In this document: positions 9,105 to 17,522 of the stretch, one piece after another
Numbering within the stretch: the stretch's first letter is position 1
How the letters are laid out: each line of letters begins with the position of its first letter
Source of the DNA: Rubrivivax sp.
GTDB lineage: Bacteria > Pseudomonadota > Gammaproteobacteria > Burkholderiales > Burkholderiaceae_C
DNA: 55,794 nucleotides
Direction of reading: 5' to 3'
NCBI GenBank assembly: GCA_004210455.1
Contig: SEFA01000039.1
Coordinates: forward strand, 1 to 55,794
Notes under the pieces: generated by a model
Told to the model about the DNA's origin: nothing
What the model saw: only the letters and a program-made list of their open reading frames with translations
Database searches by the model: none
Program-made: the position numbers and the translations under genes

Positions 9105-10259
9105 TCAGCGCCGTTCGACCAGGATAGGCGTCAGCGCCATCGACGAGCGGACGCGATCCGCGGCCGCGCGGGCATCCTCGCGGCTCGCGAACGGGCCGGC
9201 CTGCAGGCGGTGCAGGTTCTTGTCCTTGAAGATCGTCAGCATCGGTGCGAGCTCTTCCATGCCGCGCGTGAAGCGCTCGCGCACCTGCTCGGCGCCTTCC
9301 ATGCGGGAGAACGCGCCGAACTGCAGCCAGTAGCCTTGCGCGGCGGCGGTGAGCTGGAGCGCGGGCACGGGCGCCTCGGAGTCGGTGGCGGCGATCGCGC
9401 CGGCGGTGGCCGCGGCCATCGCCTGGGCCTTGGACTGGCCCGACGGGGGCAGGTCGCTGCCGGGCGGCAGCGCGGTGATGGGAATCGGCGTCATGCCCGC
9501 GTCGGCGGGCGCCGGCAGCGGCACCTGGGCCGGCACCGGCGTGACCGGCGGACGCAGCTGCGCGGTGGTCGTCAGGTCGGGCGCGCCGCTCGGTGTGGCG
9601 GCCGCGAAGACGGGCGTGTCGGGAGCGACCTTCGGATCGGGCGACAAGGTGTCGCGGTCACGCGTCCACGCGCCGGTGCGGATGTCCTCATAGGTGATGC
9701 GCTCGATTTCCACCGGCGCCACGCCGTTCAGCACGTCCAGCTTGAGCGCGGCGGTGTAGCTCAGGTCGATGATGCGACCCTTGTGGAACGGGCCCCGGTC
9801 GTTGATGCGCACGATGATCTCGCGGCCGTTCTTCGGGTTGCGTACGCGGGCGTAGCTCGGGATCGGGATGGTGGCATGCGCGGCCGTCATCGCGTACATG
9901 TTGTAGATCTCGCCGCTGGAGGTCGGCTTGCCGTGGAACTTGCGGCCGTACCAGGACGCCAGGCCCTTCTGCACCAGCGGCTTGTCCTCGGCGATGGGTT
10001 CGTAGCGCTCGCCGAGCACCTCATAGGGCTTGTTGGGTCCGCCCTTGCGGATGGATTCCAGCTTGGGCGTCGCGTCCGGCACCTTCTTCAGATCGGGCGG
10101 AATGACGGCGTCGGGGCCGTCGCGGTCCGGCCAGGACGAGACCTTGGGGCCGCCGGAGGAGGATCGGTTGGAGGAGGGGCCAGGGCTGGCGCAGGCGGCC
10201 AGGATCAGGGCACACGTCAGGACGGTCAGGCGCTGACCGGCGGGGCGGGCTTCAAACAT
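9105..10259 (-). CDS. rlpA: RlpA-family septal lipoprotein with SPOR domain
   Basis: The 384-residue outer-membrane lipoprotein is predicted to be a septal-ring lytic transglycosylase or glycan-binding factor acting on denuded peptidoglycan. From ATG 10259 the signal peptide ends in the lipobox LAAC, with the lipidated residue at Cys23. The double-psi beta-barrel domain is marked by WYGRKFHGKPTSSGE, the catalytic-type Asp in VRINDRGPF, and the RIIDLS stretch. A Pro/Ala-rich linker follows, then a C-terminal SPOR domain (YWLQFGAFSRMEGAE) that binds septal glycan. Length and domain order are normal. Longer in-frame extensions upstream lack the signal sequence and were rejected. Confidence 0.9.
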   Translation of the reverse strand: MFEARPAGQRLTVLTCALILAACASPGPSSNRSSSGGPKVSSWPDRDGPDAVIPPDLKKVPDATPKLESIRKGGPNKPYEVLGERYEPIAEDKPLVQKGLASWYGRKFHGKPTSSGEIYNMYAMTAAHATIPIPSYARVRNPKNGREIIVRINDRGPFHKGRIIDLSYTAALKLDVLNGVAPVEIERITYEDIRTGAWTRDRDTLSPDPKVAPDTPVFAAATPSGAPDLTTTAQLRPPVTPVPAQVPLPAPADAGMTPIPITALPPGSDLPPSGQSKAQAMAAATAGAIAATDSEAPVPALQLTAAAQGYWLQFGAFSRMEGAEQVRERFTRGMEELAPMLTIFKDKNLHRLQAGPFASREDARAAADRVRSSMALTPILVERR

Positions 10260-10358
10260 GGCCGCAACCCTAGCAATGCGGCGCGGATTTGCCAAGGTTA
10301 TGCTGCGCGCACCCTTCCTTCCTTTCATGATCGTTTCGATCGTTACGTCCGCACCGTC

Positions 10359-11057
10359 ATGAGCACCTACCTCTTCCCCCCAGCGCCGCAGGCCGCCGTG
10401 GCCGTGCGCGGCACCGACGCGCGCTACGCCGTCAGCCGCATCTTCTGCGTCGGCCGCAACTACGCGGCCCACGCCCGCGAGATGGGCAGTGATCCGGACC
10501 GCGAGCCGCCGTTCTACTTCACCAAGCCGGCCAGCGCGCTGGCGCCGTCGGGCGGCACCATCCCCTACGCGCCGGGAACGAAGAACCTGCACTATGAGAT
10601 GGAGCTGGTCGTCGCGATCGGCAAGCCGGTGTTCAAGGCCACGCCCGAGCAGGCCGGCGACGCGGTCTGGGGCTATGCCGCCGGACTGGACATGACGCGC
10701 CGCGACCTGCAGAACGAGGCCAAGGCCATCGGCCGGCCCTGGGACCTGGGCAAGGGCTTCGAACACTCGGCGGTGATCACCGAGCTGGTGCCGCGTTCGG
10801 AGCAGGGCGACCTGACGACCGGCGCGATCACGCTGTCGGTGAACGGTGTGGAGAAGCAGCGCGGCGACCTGTCGGACATGATCTGGAGCATTCCGGAGCT
10901 GGTCGCCAACCTGTCGCAGTTCTACCACCTGGAGCCGGGGGACCTGATCTACACGGGCACGCCGGAAGGGGTGGGTCCGGTGAAGCCGGGCGACAAGATC
11001 GTCGGCGTGATCGAGGGCTTCGGCGAGCTGACGATCTCGATCGGCGAGGCCGAGTAA
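10359..11057 (+). CDS. Fumarylacetoacetate hydrolase family protein
   Basis: The 232-residue cytosolic protein has the FAH fold, with the compact size of acylpyruvase and FAHD1-type oxaloacetate decarboxylase enzymes. Marks include the FCVGRNYAAHAREMG motif near the N-terminus, FYFTKPASAL, the metal-binding acidic stretch around YEMELVVAIG, and TGTPEGVGPVKPGD near the C-terminus. It probably hydrolyses or decarboxylates small 2,4-diketo or beta-keto acids with Mg or Mn. The start is the ATG at 10359. A much longer upstream extension of the frame is antisense to rlpA and is not real. It lies 36 bases upstream of nadC on the same strand and may share its transcript. Confidence 0.85.
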   Translation: MSTYLFPPAPQAAVAVRGTDARYAVSRIFCVGRNYAAHAREMGSDPDREPPFYFTKPASALAPSGGTIPYAPGTKNLHYEMELVVAIGKPVFKATPEQAGDAVWGYAAGLDMTRRDLQNEAKAIGRPWDLGKGFEHSAVITELVPRSEQGDLTTGAITLSVNGVEKQRGDLSDMIWSIPELVANLSQFYHLEPGDLIYTGTPEGVGPVKPGDKIVGVIEGFGELTISIGEAE

Positions 11058-11093
11058 ACGAGCTAGACGAGCGACAGGCAGAGACCCGCGACG

Positions 11094-11954
11094 ATGTTCG
11101 ATCACAACGAGACCCTGGACGAGGCCCGCGCGCGCAACATCCGCGATGCGCTGTTCGAAGACATCGGCGTCAGCGACTGGACCGCGCGGCTGGTGCCGGC
11201 GGGCCGGCGCGTGACGGCGCATGTCCGCGTGCGCGAAGCGGCGGTGCTGTGCGGCCGCGACTGGTTCGAGGGCGTGTTCCTCGCGCTGGACGGGTCGTCG
11301 CGGATCGAGTGGTCATATGAAGAAGGCGCCGACATGGCGCCTGACACCGTGGTCTGCCGCATCGAGGCCGAAGGCCGTTCGCTGCTGTCGGCCGAGCGGC
11401 CGGCGCTGAACTTCCTGCAGCTGCTGTCTGGCACGGCGACGACGACGCGCGCGCATGCGCGCGCGATCGACGGCGCGAGCCCGAACCCGCGCGGCTGCGC
11501 AGTGCTGGACACGCGCAAGACGCTGCCCGGCCTGCGGCTGGCGCAGAAGTACGCGGTGCGCGTGGGCGGCGGGGCGAATCAACGCCTGGCCCTCTACGAT
11601 GGGATCCTGATCAAGGAGAACCACATCGCCGCGGCCGGCGGTGTGACGCAGGCGCTGCGGCAGGCGCAGGCGCTGGAGGCCGGCGTGTCCATCCAGGTCG
11701 AGGTCGAGACCCTTGAGCAGCTGCGCGAGGCCTTGAAGGCCGGTGCGGTCAGCGTGCTGCTGGACAACTTCAGCGAGCCGATGATGCGCGAGGCGGTGGC
11801 GATCGCCGGGGGTCAGGCCTTGCTCGAAGTGTCCGGCGGCGTGGCCATCGACCAGCTGCGCTGGATCGCGGCGACGGGCGTCGACCGCATCTCGGTCGGA
11901 CGCCTGACCAAGGACGCGAAGGCGGTTGACTACTCGATGCGGGTCGACGGCTGA
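11094..11954 (+). CDS. nadC: Nicotinate-nucleotide pyrophosphorylase (carboxylating)
   Basis: The 286-residue quinolinate phosphoribosyltransferase makes nicotinate mononucleotide, CO2 and diphosphate from quinolinate and PRPP in de novo NAD synthesis. Typical features are LLSAERPALNFLQLLSG, the DTRKTLPGLR substrate motif, GGGANQRLALYDGILIKENH, and the C-terminal SGGVAIDQLR and GVDRISVGRLT phosphate-binding parts. Length is normal for the family. nadA and nadB are not in the window. An inverted repeat at 11985-12008, 30 bases after the stop, may end the transcript. Confidence 0.93.
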   Translation: MFDHNETLDEARARNIRDALFEDIGVSDWTARLVPAGRRVTAHVRVREAAVLCGRDWFEGVFLALDGSSRIEWSYEEGADMAPDTVVCRIEAEGRSLLSAERPALNFLQLLSGTATTTRAHARAIDGASPNPRGCAVLDTRKTLPGLRLAQKYAVRVGGGANQRLALYDGILIKENHIAAAGGVTQALRQAQALEAGVSIQVEVETLEQLREALKAGAVSVLLDNFSEPMMREAVAIAGGQALLEVSGGVAIDQLRWIAATGVDRISVGRLTKDAKAVDYSMRVDG

Positions 11955-11984
11955 CGCTGACTTCGATAACAGCGACTCCTGCAA

Positions 11985-12008
11985 TTCGGCGCCATTTTCG
12001 GCGCCGAA
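11985..12008 (+). terminator. Hairpin downstream of nadC
   Basis: Perfect 9-bp arms TTCGGCGCC (11985-11993) and GGCGCCGAA (12000-12008) enclose a 6-base loop. The following CTTCTTT is only moderately T-rich. It could be the nadC terminator, or a leader hairpin for the next gene, whose ribosome binding site begins 33 bases later. Confidence 0.5.
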
Positions 12009-12051
12009 CTTCTTTCAGACACTGACTTCTTCCCAACCGAAGGAGACAGGA

Positions 12052-12816
12052 TTGATTGAAGCAAGCAACGATGAACAGATGCCCGATGTGAATGCGGGCT
12101 CGCTCCGAGACTTCCTAGGCCCCTGGTCGGCCAACATGGCCAAGCTGGTGCTCAATGAGGTCGAGTGGCGCCTTCGACTCATGGCAGAACTTCGCGGCAA
12201 GCTCGACGTGGTGGGCGTCGACGAGGTGCGGGAGCTTCAACCGCTGTTCAAGCGTGGGCTGTGGATGTTTGGCCCGGAGTTCGAGTCGGCGGACTTCACA
12301 GCCAACGTCGGCATGACGAAGGTGATCCGCCAGCTTTTCAAGGATCCGAAGGCGGTCGGATCTCGCAATCGTCCTGATTTCGTGGTGCGGCCCAACAGCA
12401 GCATCGGGCTGTACGCCTGTCCATCCTATGACGGTGCTCATGAGGTGAACGGTGTCCACAGCCTTGCGATCATCGAGCTCAAGACAACTGGCCGAGAGCT
12501 CGGAGAGGCTGAGCGCTTGCAAGTCTTGAAGTACGTGAAGGAGCTTCGGAACCGAGGATGTTTCAAGGCGGAAACCCGGGTGGATTGCTATGTCCTTGGT
12601 GAGCACGTCGAACGGGGAGAGGAGGAGCCAACGCAACACAATCCGCGAACGACGGTGACCCTGATGCGCTACGAGACCCTTCTGGAGCGAGCGGAAAGTC
12701 GCCTTCTGAATATGTACGACAAGATTAAGGATGCACCCTTTCTGATGGACGGAGCGCCCAAGACAGAGGGTCAGTCGGCGTGGCCGACCACGATGAACGG
12801 CGTTGAAGCGGCGTGA
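12052..12816 (+). CDS. Orphan PD-(D/E)XK nuclease-like protein
   Basis: The 254-residue product contains RPDF (Asp109) followed about 32 residues later by IIELK (Glu142, Lys144), the spacing and context of a PD-(D/E)XK nuclease core. From memory, this sequence resembles the C-terminal part of large proteins with an N-terminal Hsp90/histidine-kinase-type ATPase domain; that ATPase part is absent here. The TTG start at 12052 is chosen because AGGAG (12041-12045) sits six bases upstream; the next ATG (12079) has no such site. The gene is visibly less GC-rich than its neighbours, and no partner adjoins it, which suggests horizontal transfer or a remnant. Expression as a free-standing protein is plausible. 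DNA cleavage is an inference. Confidence 0.65.
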   Translation: MIEASNDEQMPDVNAGSLRDFLGPWSANMAKLVLNEVEWRLRLMAELRGKLDVVGVDEVRELQPLFKRGLWMFGPEFESADFTANVGMTKVIRQLFKDPKAVGSRNRPDFVVRPNSSIGLYACPSYDGAHEVNGVHSLAIIELKTTGRELGEAERLQVLKYVKELRNRGCFKAETRVDCYVLGEHVERGEEEPTQHNPRTTVTLMRYETLLERAESRLLNMYDKIKDAPFLMDGAPKTEGQSAWPTTMNGVEAA

Positions 12817-12834
12817 TGCTGCTTTCCCCATGAA

Positions 12835-12853
12835 GGGCACTGCGACAGTGCCC
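12835..12853 (+). terminator. Hairpin after the nuclease-like gene
   Basis: Perfect 8-bp arms GGGCACTG (12835-12842) and CAGTGCCC (12846-12853) have a 3-base loop and begin 18 bases after the stop. No U-run follows, so this is only a candidate transcript end. Confidence 0.4.
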
Positions 12854-12900
12854 GCCACACCAAGCTTGTGCGCAACGGCGGTGCGCGGATGTCGTTCTGG

Positions 12901-12912
12901 CTTGCATACAAG
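12901..12912. promoter_or_regulatory. Candidate GntR/FCD operator upstream of the transporter operon
   Basis: The sequence CTTGCATACAAG carries TTG and CAA half-sites around a central CATA. It is close to the TTGTATACAA operators known for FCD-type GntR regulators. It lies about 63 bases before the GntR start, where autoregulation would be expected. The arms are short, so chance occurrence is possible. Confidence 0.35.
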
Positions 12913-12974
12913 ACAGATGAGCCTGGGAAGGCAGGGTGGACCCTCACTGGCACGGAAGCTGCAAAGCCCCGTGC

Positions 12975-13766
12975 ATGGGCATCACCGCCACCGACATCAG
13001 CCAGCGCATCATCGATGCCGTGCTCGCGCAGAAGCTGGCGCCGGGCACGCGCCTCGGCGAGCAGCAGCTGGCGCTGCTCTTCGACTGCAGCCGCACCATC
13101 GTCCGCGAGGCGTTGACCCGTCTCGCCGCGCGCGGCATCGTGACCGTCAGCGCGCGCCGCGGCTGGTATCTCATCGCCCCCTCGCGCGATGAAGCCCGTG
13201 AAGCCTTCGAGGCGCGACGCGTCATCGAGCTCGGCCTGCTGCGTGGTCGTCGACCGCTGGACAAGCCCGCGCTCACGCGTCTGAAGAAGCACCTCGCGCA
13301 GGAGAAGGCCGCTCTGCGCGGCGACGACGTCGGTGCGCGCAGCTTCCTGCTCGGCGACTTCCATGTGTGCCTCGCCGAGTGCCTCGGCAACAGCCTGCTC
13401 GCCGACACGCTGCGCGACTACACCGCGCGCACCACGCTGATCGCGATGCTCTACCAGTCGTCCCACGACGCCGCGCAGTCCTGCCAGGAGCACGTCGCCA
13501 TCGTGGCCGCGCTCGAGCAAGGCGACGCCGATCGCGCCGAGGCGCTGATGGCTGAGCACCTCGCCAGCGTGCAGTCCGGGCTGCAGCTCGAGACACAGAC
13601 CGACGACCCGCTGCATCAATTGCGGCAGGCGCTCACGCCGGTGGCGTCGAGCACCTCCGCGCCGCCGCAGTCCTCCACCGCCCCGGCGCGCCGCTCGCGT
13701 GCGCGCACCGCGGCGGTGGACACCGCTGATTCCGCCCCCGCCCCCTACCTAGGAGCCTTGTTATGA
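12975..13766 (+). CDS. GntR-family (FCD domain) transcriptional regulator
   Basis: The 263-residue regulator has an N-terminal winged helix (LGEQQLALLFDCSRTIVREALTRL is the recognition region, given here only for position: residues about 28-51) and a C-terminal FCD ligand-binding domain. The metal-binding set of that domain is visible: an Asp/His pair in GDFHVCLAE, His in QEHVAIV and His in AEHLASV. The C-terminal 40 residues are a low-complexity Ser/Ala/Pro/Arg tail. The ATG at 12975 is preferred; an upstream in-frame start at 12936 adds 13 residues with no motif. The stop overlaps the next ATG (ATGA), so regulator and transporter are coupled. It probably senses the transported amino acid or a catabolite. 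Confidence 0.85.
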   Translation: MGITATDISQRIIDAVLAQKLAPGTRLGEQQLALLFDCSRTIVREALTRLAARGIVTVSARRGWYLIAPSRDEAREAFEARRVIELGLLRGRRPLDKPALTRLKKHLAQEKAALRGDDVGARSFLLGDFHVCLAECLGNSLLADTLRDYTARTTLIAMLYQSSHDAAQSCQEHVAIVAALEQGDADRAEALMAEHLASVQSGLQLETQTDDPLHQLRQALTPVASSTSAPPQSSTAPARRSRARTAAVDTADSAPAPYLGALL

Positions 13767-14575
13767 GCCACGCTGTCTGTTCCCCCGTCCGTTCGTCGAT
13801 GTCGCGCCGCCTGCTGCTGGCTGCCGGCCTCGGCGTCCTTGCCCTGGGCGCGCAGGCACAGACCGCGCTGGACACCATCACCAAGTCCAAGACCATCAAG
13901 ATCGCGATCCCGACCGACTACCCGCCCTACGGCTTCGTCGGCCCCGACATGAAGCCGCAAGGCCTGGACGTCGCGATGGCCGAGCTCATCGCCGCCAAGC
14001 TCGGCGTGAAGGTCGAGCTGGTGCCGGTCACCAGCGCCAACCGCATTCCGTATCTGCAGACCAAGAAGGCCGACCTGGTCATCTCCACGCTCGGCAAGAA
14101 CCCGGAGCGCGAGAAGGTCATCTCGTTCAGCTCGGCCTACGCGCCGTTCTATCAAGCGGTCTTCGCGCCCAAGAGCCTGACGATCAAGAGCTTCGCCGAC
14201 CTTGGCGGCAAGACCGTCGCCGTCACGCGCGGCGCGATGGAGGATCAGGAGCTCGCCAAGGTCGCGCCGGCGACGCTGGAGTTCAAGCGCTTCGAGGACA
14301 ACAACGCGACCATCGCCGCGTTCGCCGCCGGCCAGACCCAGGTGGTCGCCACCAGCGCCGCCGTCGCCGGCAACCTGATGCAGCGCCAGCCCGGCCTGAA
14401 CATCGAATACAAGCTGCTGCTCAAGGACAGCCCGTGTTTCATCGGCGTGGCCAAGGGTGAGGACGCCCTGCTCGCGAAGGTCAACGCGATCGTCGCGGCG
14501 GCCAAGCAGGGCGGGGAACTCGAGGCGCTCTCCAAGAAGTGGCTGGGCCGCGGCGCGGGCGAACTGCCGCTTTGA
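13763..14575 (+). CDS. Amino-acid ABC transporter periplasmic binding protein
   Basis: The 270-residue protein has a signal peptide (MSRRLLLAAGLGVLALGAQA region, residues about 13-32) and then an SBP_bac_3 fold beginning IKIAIPTDYPPYGFVGPD. Other family marks are DVAMAELIAAKLGVKVELV and the hinge region ADLVISTLGKNPEREKVI. It captures a polar amino acid in the periplasm for the two permeases that follow. The ATG overlaps the regulator's stop by four bases, with AGGAG a few bases upstream. Which amino acid is bound cannot be told from the sequence. Confidence 0.88.
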   Translation: MSHAVCSPVRSSMSRRLLLAAGLGVLALGAQAQTALDTITKSKTIKIAIPTDYPPYGFVGPDMKPQGLDVAMAELIAAKLGVKVELVPVTSANRIPYLQTKKADLVISTLGKNPEREKVISFSSAYAPFYQAVFAPKSLTIKSFADLGGKTVAVTRGAMEDQELAKVAPATLEFKRFEDNNATIAAFAAGQTQVVATSAAVAGNLMQRQPGLNIEYKLLLKDSPCFIGVAKGEDALLAKVNAIVAAAKQGGELEALSKKWLGRGAGELPL

Positions 14576-14582
14576 GCGTCCC

Positions 14583-15254
14583 ATGATCGAGTTCGACTTC
14601 GGCGCCGTCCTCGCCGAGTGGCCGCTGCTCTTGCGCGGTCTCGCGTGGACGGTGGGCCTCACGGTGATCGCCGTGCCGCTGGGCCTGCTGATCGCGACGC
14701 TGGGCGCGTGGGCCCGCGCCTGCGGGTCGACGGCGCTGCGCCGCGGCGTCGGCGTCTATGTCGAGCTGCTGCGCAACACGCCGTTCATCGTGCAGCTGTT
14801 CTTCGTGTTCTTCGGTCTGCCGGCACTGGGCGTCAAGCTGTCGCCGGAGGCCGCCTCGCTGATCGCGATGACGCTGAACCTCGGCGCCTACGGCACCGAG
14901 ATCCTGCGCGCCGGCATCCAGGCCGCGCCCAAGGGTCAGTGGGAGGCGGCGCAAAGCCTGGCCCTCAGCCAGACGCAGGTCTTCACCCGCGTGATCCTGC
15001 CGCCGGCGTTCAAGCGCGTGTGGCCCGCGATGACCAGCCAGATCGTCATCGTGATGCTGGGCACGGCGGTGTGCGGCCAGATCTCCACCGAGGAGCTGAG
15101 CTACGCCGCCAACCTGATCCACAGCCGCAACTTCCGCGCCTTCGAGGCGACCTTCGTCGCGCTGGCGATCTACCTGGCGCTGTCGTTGATCACGCGGCGC
15201 TTCCTGCTCTGGGCGGGGCCGAAGTGGTTCTTCGGTGGCGGGAGACGCTCATGA
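14583..15254 (+). CDS. Amino-acid ABC transporter permease (first)
   Basis: The 223-residue inner-membrane permease is of the HisM/GlnP type, with about five hydrophobic helices and the EAA-type loop EAAQSLALSQTQVFTRVILP near residues 120-140, which contacts the ATPase. Starting at ATG 14583, seven bases after the binding-protein stop, it forms half of a heterodimeric channel. Its TGA stop overlaps the start of the second permease (ATGA). The N-terminus MIEFDFG resembles the MIEFTLW of the second permease, consistent with duplication. Confidence 0.88.
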   Translation: MIEFDFGAVLAEWPLLLRGLAWTVGLTVIAVPLGLLIATLGAWARACGSTALRRGVGVYVELLRNTPFIVQLFFVFFGLPALGVKLSPEAASLIAMTLNLGAYGTEILRAGIQAAPKGQWEAAQSLALSQTQVFTRVILPPAFKRVWPAMTSQIVIVMLGTAVCGQISTEELSYAANLIHSRNFRAFEATFVALAIYLALSLITRRFLLWAGPKWFFGGGRRS

Positions 15255-15904
15255 TCGAGTTCACCCTCTGGGACATCCTGCGCAACCTCGCGCTCGCCCT
15301 GCGCTGGACCGTGGCGCTGTCGCTGATCGCCTTCATCGGCGGCGGCCTGGTCGGCGCGACGCTGCTGTGCCTGCGCATCGGGCTGGGCCGCAAGACGCAA
15401 CACGTGATCGGCGCGTACGTCGGCATCTTCCAGGGCACGCCCCTGCTGATGCAGCTGTTCCTGGCCTACTTCGGCGTGTCGCTGCTGGGCATCGACGTGT
15501 CGGCGTGGACGGCGGCCTCGCTGGCGCTCACCCTCTACACGAGCGCCTACCTCGTCGAGATCTGGCGCGGCTGCGTCGAAGCCGTGCCGCGCGGCCAGTG
15601 GGAGGCCGCGCGCAGCCTCGCGATGAGCTTCGGCGAGCAGCTGCGCCACGTGATCCTCCCGCAGGCGGCGCGTCTGGCGATCGCGCCGACGGTCGGCTTC
15701 CTGGTGCAGGTCATCAAGGGCACCGCGCTGGCCTCGGTGATCGGTTTCGTGGAACTGACCAAGGCCGGCGGGATGATCGCCAACGCGAGCTTCAAGCCTT
15801 TCCTGGTTTTCGGCTGCGTGGCCCTGTTCTATTTCGCGCTGTGCTTCCCCGTGAGCCTGGCCGCCCAACACCTGGAAAGGAAGCAGCATGGCCGCACTGC
15901 CTGA
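15251..15904 (+). CDS. Amino-acid ABC transporter permease (second)
   Basis: The 217-residue HisQ/GlnP-type permease has about five helices and the conserved loop WEAARSLAMSFGEQLRHVILP. It pairs with the first permease to form the channel. The ATG at 15251 lies inside the preceding stop (ATGA overlap). The last 17 bases overlap the start of the ATPase gene, so the operon is tightly coupled. The C-terminal segment FALCFPVSLAAQHLERK is typical of this family. Confidence 0.88.
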   Translation: MIEFTLWDILRNLALALRWTVALSLIAFIGGGLVGATLLCLRIGLGRKTQHVIGAYVGIFQGTPLLMQLFLAYFGVSLLGIDVSAWTAASLALTLYTSAYLVEIWRGCVEAVPRGQWEAARSLAMSFGEQLRHVILPQAARLAIAPTVGFLVQVIKGTALASVIGFVELTKAGGMIANASFKPFLVFGCVALFYFALCFPVSLAAQHLERKQHGRTA

Positions 15905-16712
15905 CAAGACGATCGATCACGAGATCGATCCCGTGGTCGACCAGGCGCTCGTGCCGACGACGATGCCTGCGCCGGGTGTGCCGATCGTGCGCATCACCGC
16001 GCTGCGCAAGTCCTACGGCACGAACGAGGTGCTCAAGGGCATCGACCTCGACGTGATGCGCGGCGAGGTGATCGCGTTGATCGGCAAGAGCGGCTCGGGC
16101 AAGAGCACGCTGCTGCGTTGTATCAACGGACTGGAGCAGTTCCAGGATGGCTCGCTGCGCGTGGCGGACAAACCGTTGCTGCACGAGAGCGCCATGGCGA
16201 TGCGCGCGCTGCGACAGCAGGTCGGGATGATCTTCCAGAGCTTCAACCTGTTTCCGCACCTGAGCGTGGGACGCAACGTGATGCTGGCGCCGACGCTGGT
16301 GAAACAGCGCTCCGACAAGGACGCCGCCGAGCAGGCGCGTGCGCTGCTGGCGCGCGTGGGCCTGGCCGAGAAGTTCGATGCGATGCCCGACCAGCTGTCG
16401 GGCGGCCAGCAGCAGCGCGTGGCGATCGCCCGGGCACTGGCGATGGAGCCGCAGGTGCTGCTGTGCGACGAGATCACCTCGGCATTGGATCCGGAGCTGG
16501 TCGGCGAAGTGCTGCGCGTCGTCGAGTCGCTGGCCGACGAGGGCATGACGCTGCTGATGGTCACGCACGAGATGAACTTCGCGCGCAAGGTGGCGGATCG
16601 GGTGATCTTCATGCATCAAGGTCGTGTGCACGAGATCGGCACGCCCGCCGATGTCTTCGGTTCGCCGCGGACGCCGGAGTTGAAGCAGTTCCTGAAGTCG
16701 CTCGACGACTGA
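15888..16712 (+). CDS. Amino-acid ABC transporter ATP-binding protein
   Basis: The 274-residue ATPase powers the preceding transporter. It has Walker A GKSGSGKS (66-73), signature [15 protein letters not shown], Walker [14 protein letters not shown], and the switch His in [12 protein letters not shown]. These are the standard forms of the GlnQ/HisP polar amino-acid subfamily. An N-terminal extension of about 33 residues precedes the usual start of the fold. It is the last gene of the five-gene operon. Confidence 0.92.
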   Translation: MAALPDKTIDHEIDPVVDQALVPTTMPAPGVPIVRITALRKSYGTNEVLKGIDLDVMRGEVIALIGKSGSGKSTLLRCINGLEQFQDGSLRVADKPLLHESAMAMRALRQQVGMIFQSFNLFPHLSVGRNVMLAPTLVKQRSDKDAAEQARALLARVGLAEKFDAMPDQLSGGQQQRVAIARALAMEPQVLLCDEITSALDPELVGEVLRVVESLADEGMTLLMVTHEMNFARKVADRVIFMHQGRVHEIGTPADVFGSPRTPELKQFLKSLDD

Positions 16713-16786
16713 GCTCCCACTGAAGGGGGCGCCCGATGGGGCGTGTCTCGACGGCAACATCCCCCGCCGGCTCGATTCCGGACTCG

Positions 16787-16809
16787 CGAAGCGTTCCTAA
16801 ACTGCTTCG
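16787..16809. promoter_or_regulatory. Palindrome at the start of the toxin-antitoxin pair
   Basis: The arms CGAAGC (16787-16792) and GCTTCG (16804-16809) are perfect complements 11 bases apart, ending two bases before the antitoxin ATG. Such a site could let the antitoxin repress its own operon. No ribosome binding site fits between the palindrome and the ATG, so the message may be leaderless. Confidence 0.4.
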
Positions 16810-16811
16810 TC

Positions 16812-17522
16812 ATGAGTCAACGTCATTCGCTTGTCGGTACCGGCCTCTACTCCACCTATGAGGCCGCTCGGCTTCTTCGCCTGGACGTGCGCAACGTGCG
16901 CCGATGGCTGAAGGGAAGTTCGCGCAAGACGAAGAACGGTCTCAGCATCACGCCGCCGCTGTGGCCGCTGCAGTACTGTGACGATGAAGAGATCGGTGGC
17001 CGGCACGTGCTCGGGTTCAAGGACCTCATGGAGCTGCGCGTGGTCGCACGGCTGCTGGAGCAGGGTGTGGCGCTGCAGACGGTCCGAGCCGCCATCCAGC
17101 TTGCCCGCGAGCAGATGGGGCCTTATCCGCTGCAATCTCGGCGGTTCCTGTCGGATGGGAAACGCATCTTCATGGATATCGTCGGCATCGACGGCCAGCC
17201 CTCGCGTCTTCTTGATGTGCAAGCGCGGCAGCTGGTGCTGGACAGCGTCATCCGTCCTTCGCTGTTCGACGGTGTCGAATTCGATGCGGACGGGAACTCG
17301 CGTCGATGGTTCCCCGTGCCGAACGAGCGCGTCGTCGTGCTCGATCCAGCGAGGTGCTTTGGCGAACCCATCCTCACGCGGACCAATGTGTCGACGGAGA
17401 CGCTGTTTCTCTCCCATCGCGCGGAAGGCGGCAATACCGACTTTGTGGCGCGTATCTGGCGAGTGACGCCCGACGAGGTCATGGCGGCGGTCGCTTACGA
17501 AGAGCGGTTGGCAGCGGCATGA
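16812..17522 (+). CDS. DUF433-type antitoxin with MerR-like N-terminus
   Basis: The 236-residue protein starts with a helix-turn-helix-like segment (TYEAARLLRLDVRNVRRWLKG, residues about 14-34). The central and C-terminal parts follow the DUF433 pattern seen in antitoxins of PIN-like toxins, including VARIWRVTPDEVMAAVAYEE at the end. It probably binds operon DNA and neutralises the next protein. The ATG at 16812 sits directly after a palindrome. The stop overlaps the toxin start (ATGA). An upstream frame extension to 16743 has no support. Family assignment is from recognition of the pair, not a search. Confidence 0.72.
   Translation: MSQRHSLVGTGLYSTYEAARLLRLDVRNVRRWLKGSSRKTKNGLSITPPLWPLQYCDDEEIGGRHVLGFKDLMELRVVARLLEQGVALQTVRAAIQLAREQMGPYPLQSRRFLSDGKRIFMDIVGIDGQPSRLLDVQARQLVLDSVIRPSLFDGVEFDADGNSRRWFPVPNERVVVLDPARCFGEPILTRTNVSTETLFLSHRAEGGNTDFVARIWRVTPDEVMAAVAYEERLAAA

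Noticed and set aside
12936-12974. Longer start for the GntR regulator
   Set aside because: The extra 13 residues carry no motif and no ribosome binding site.
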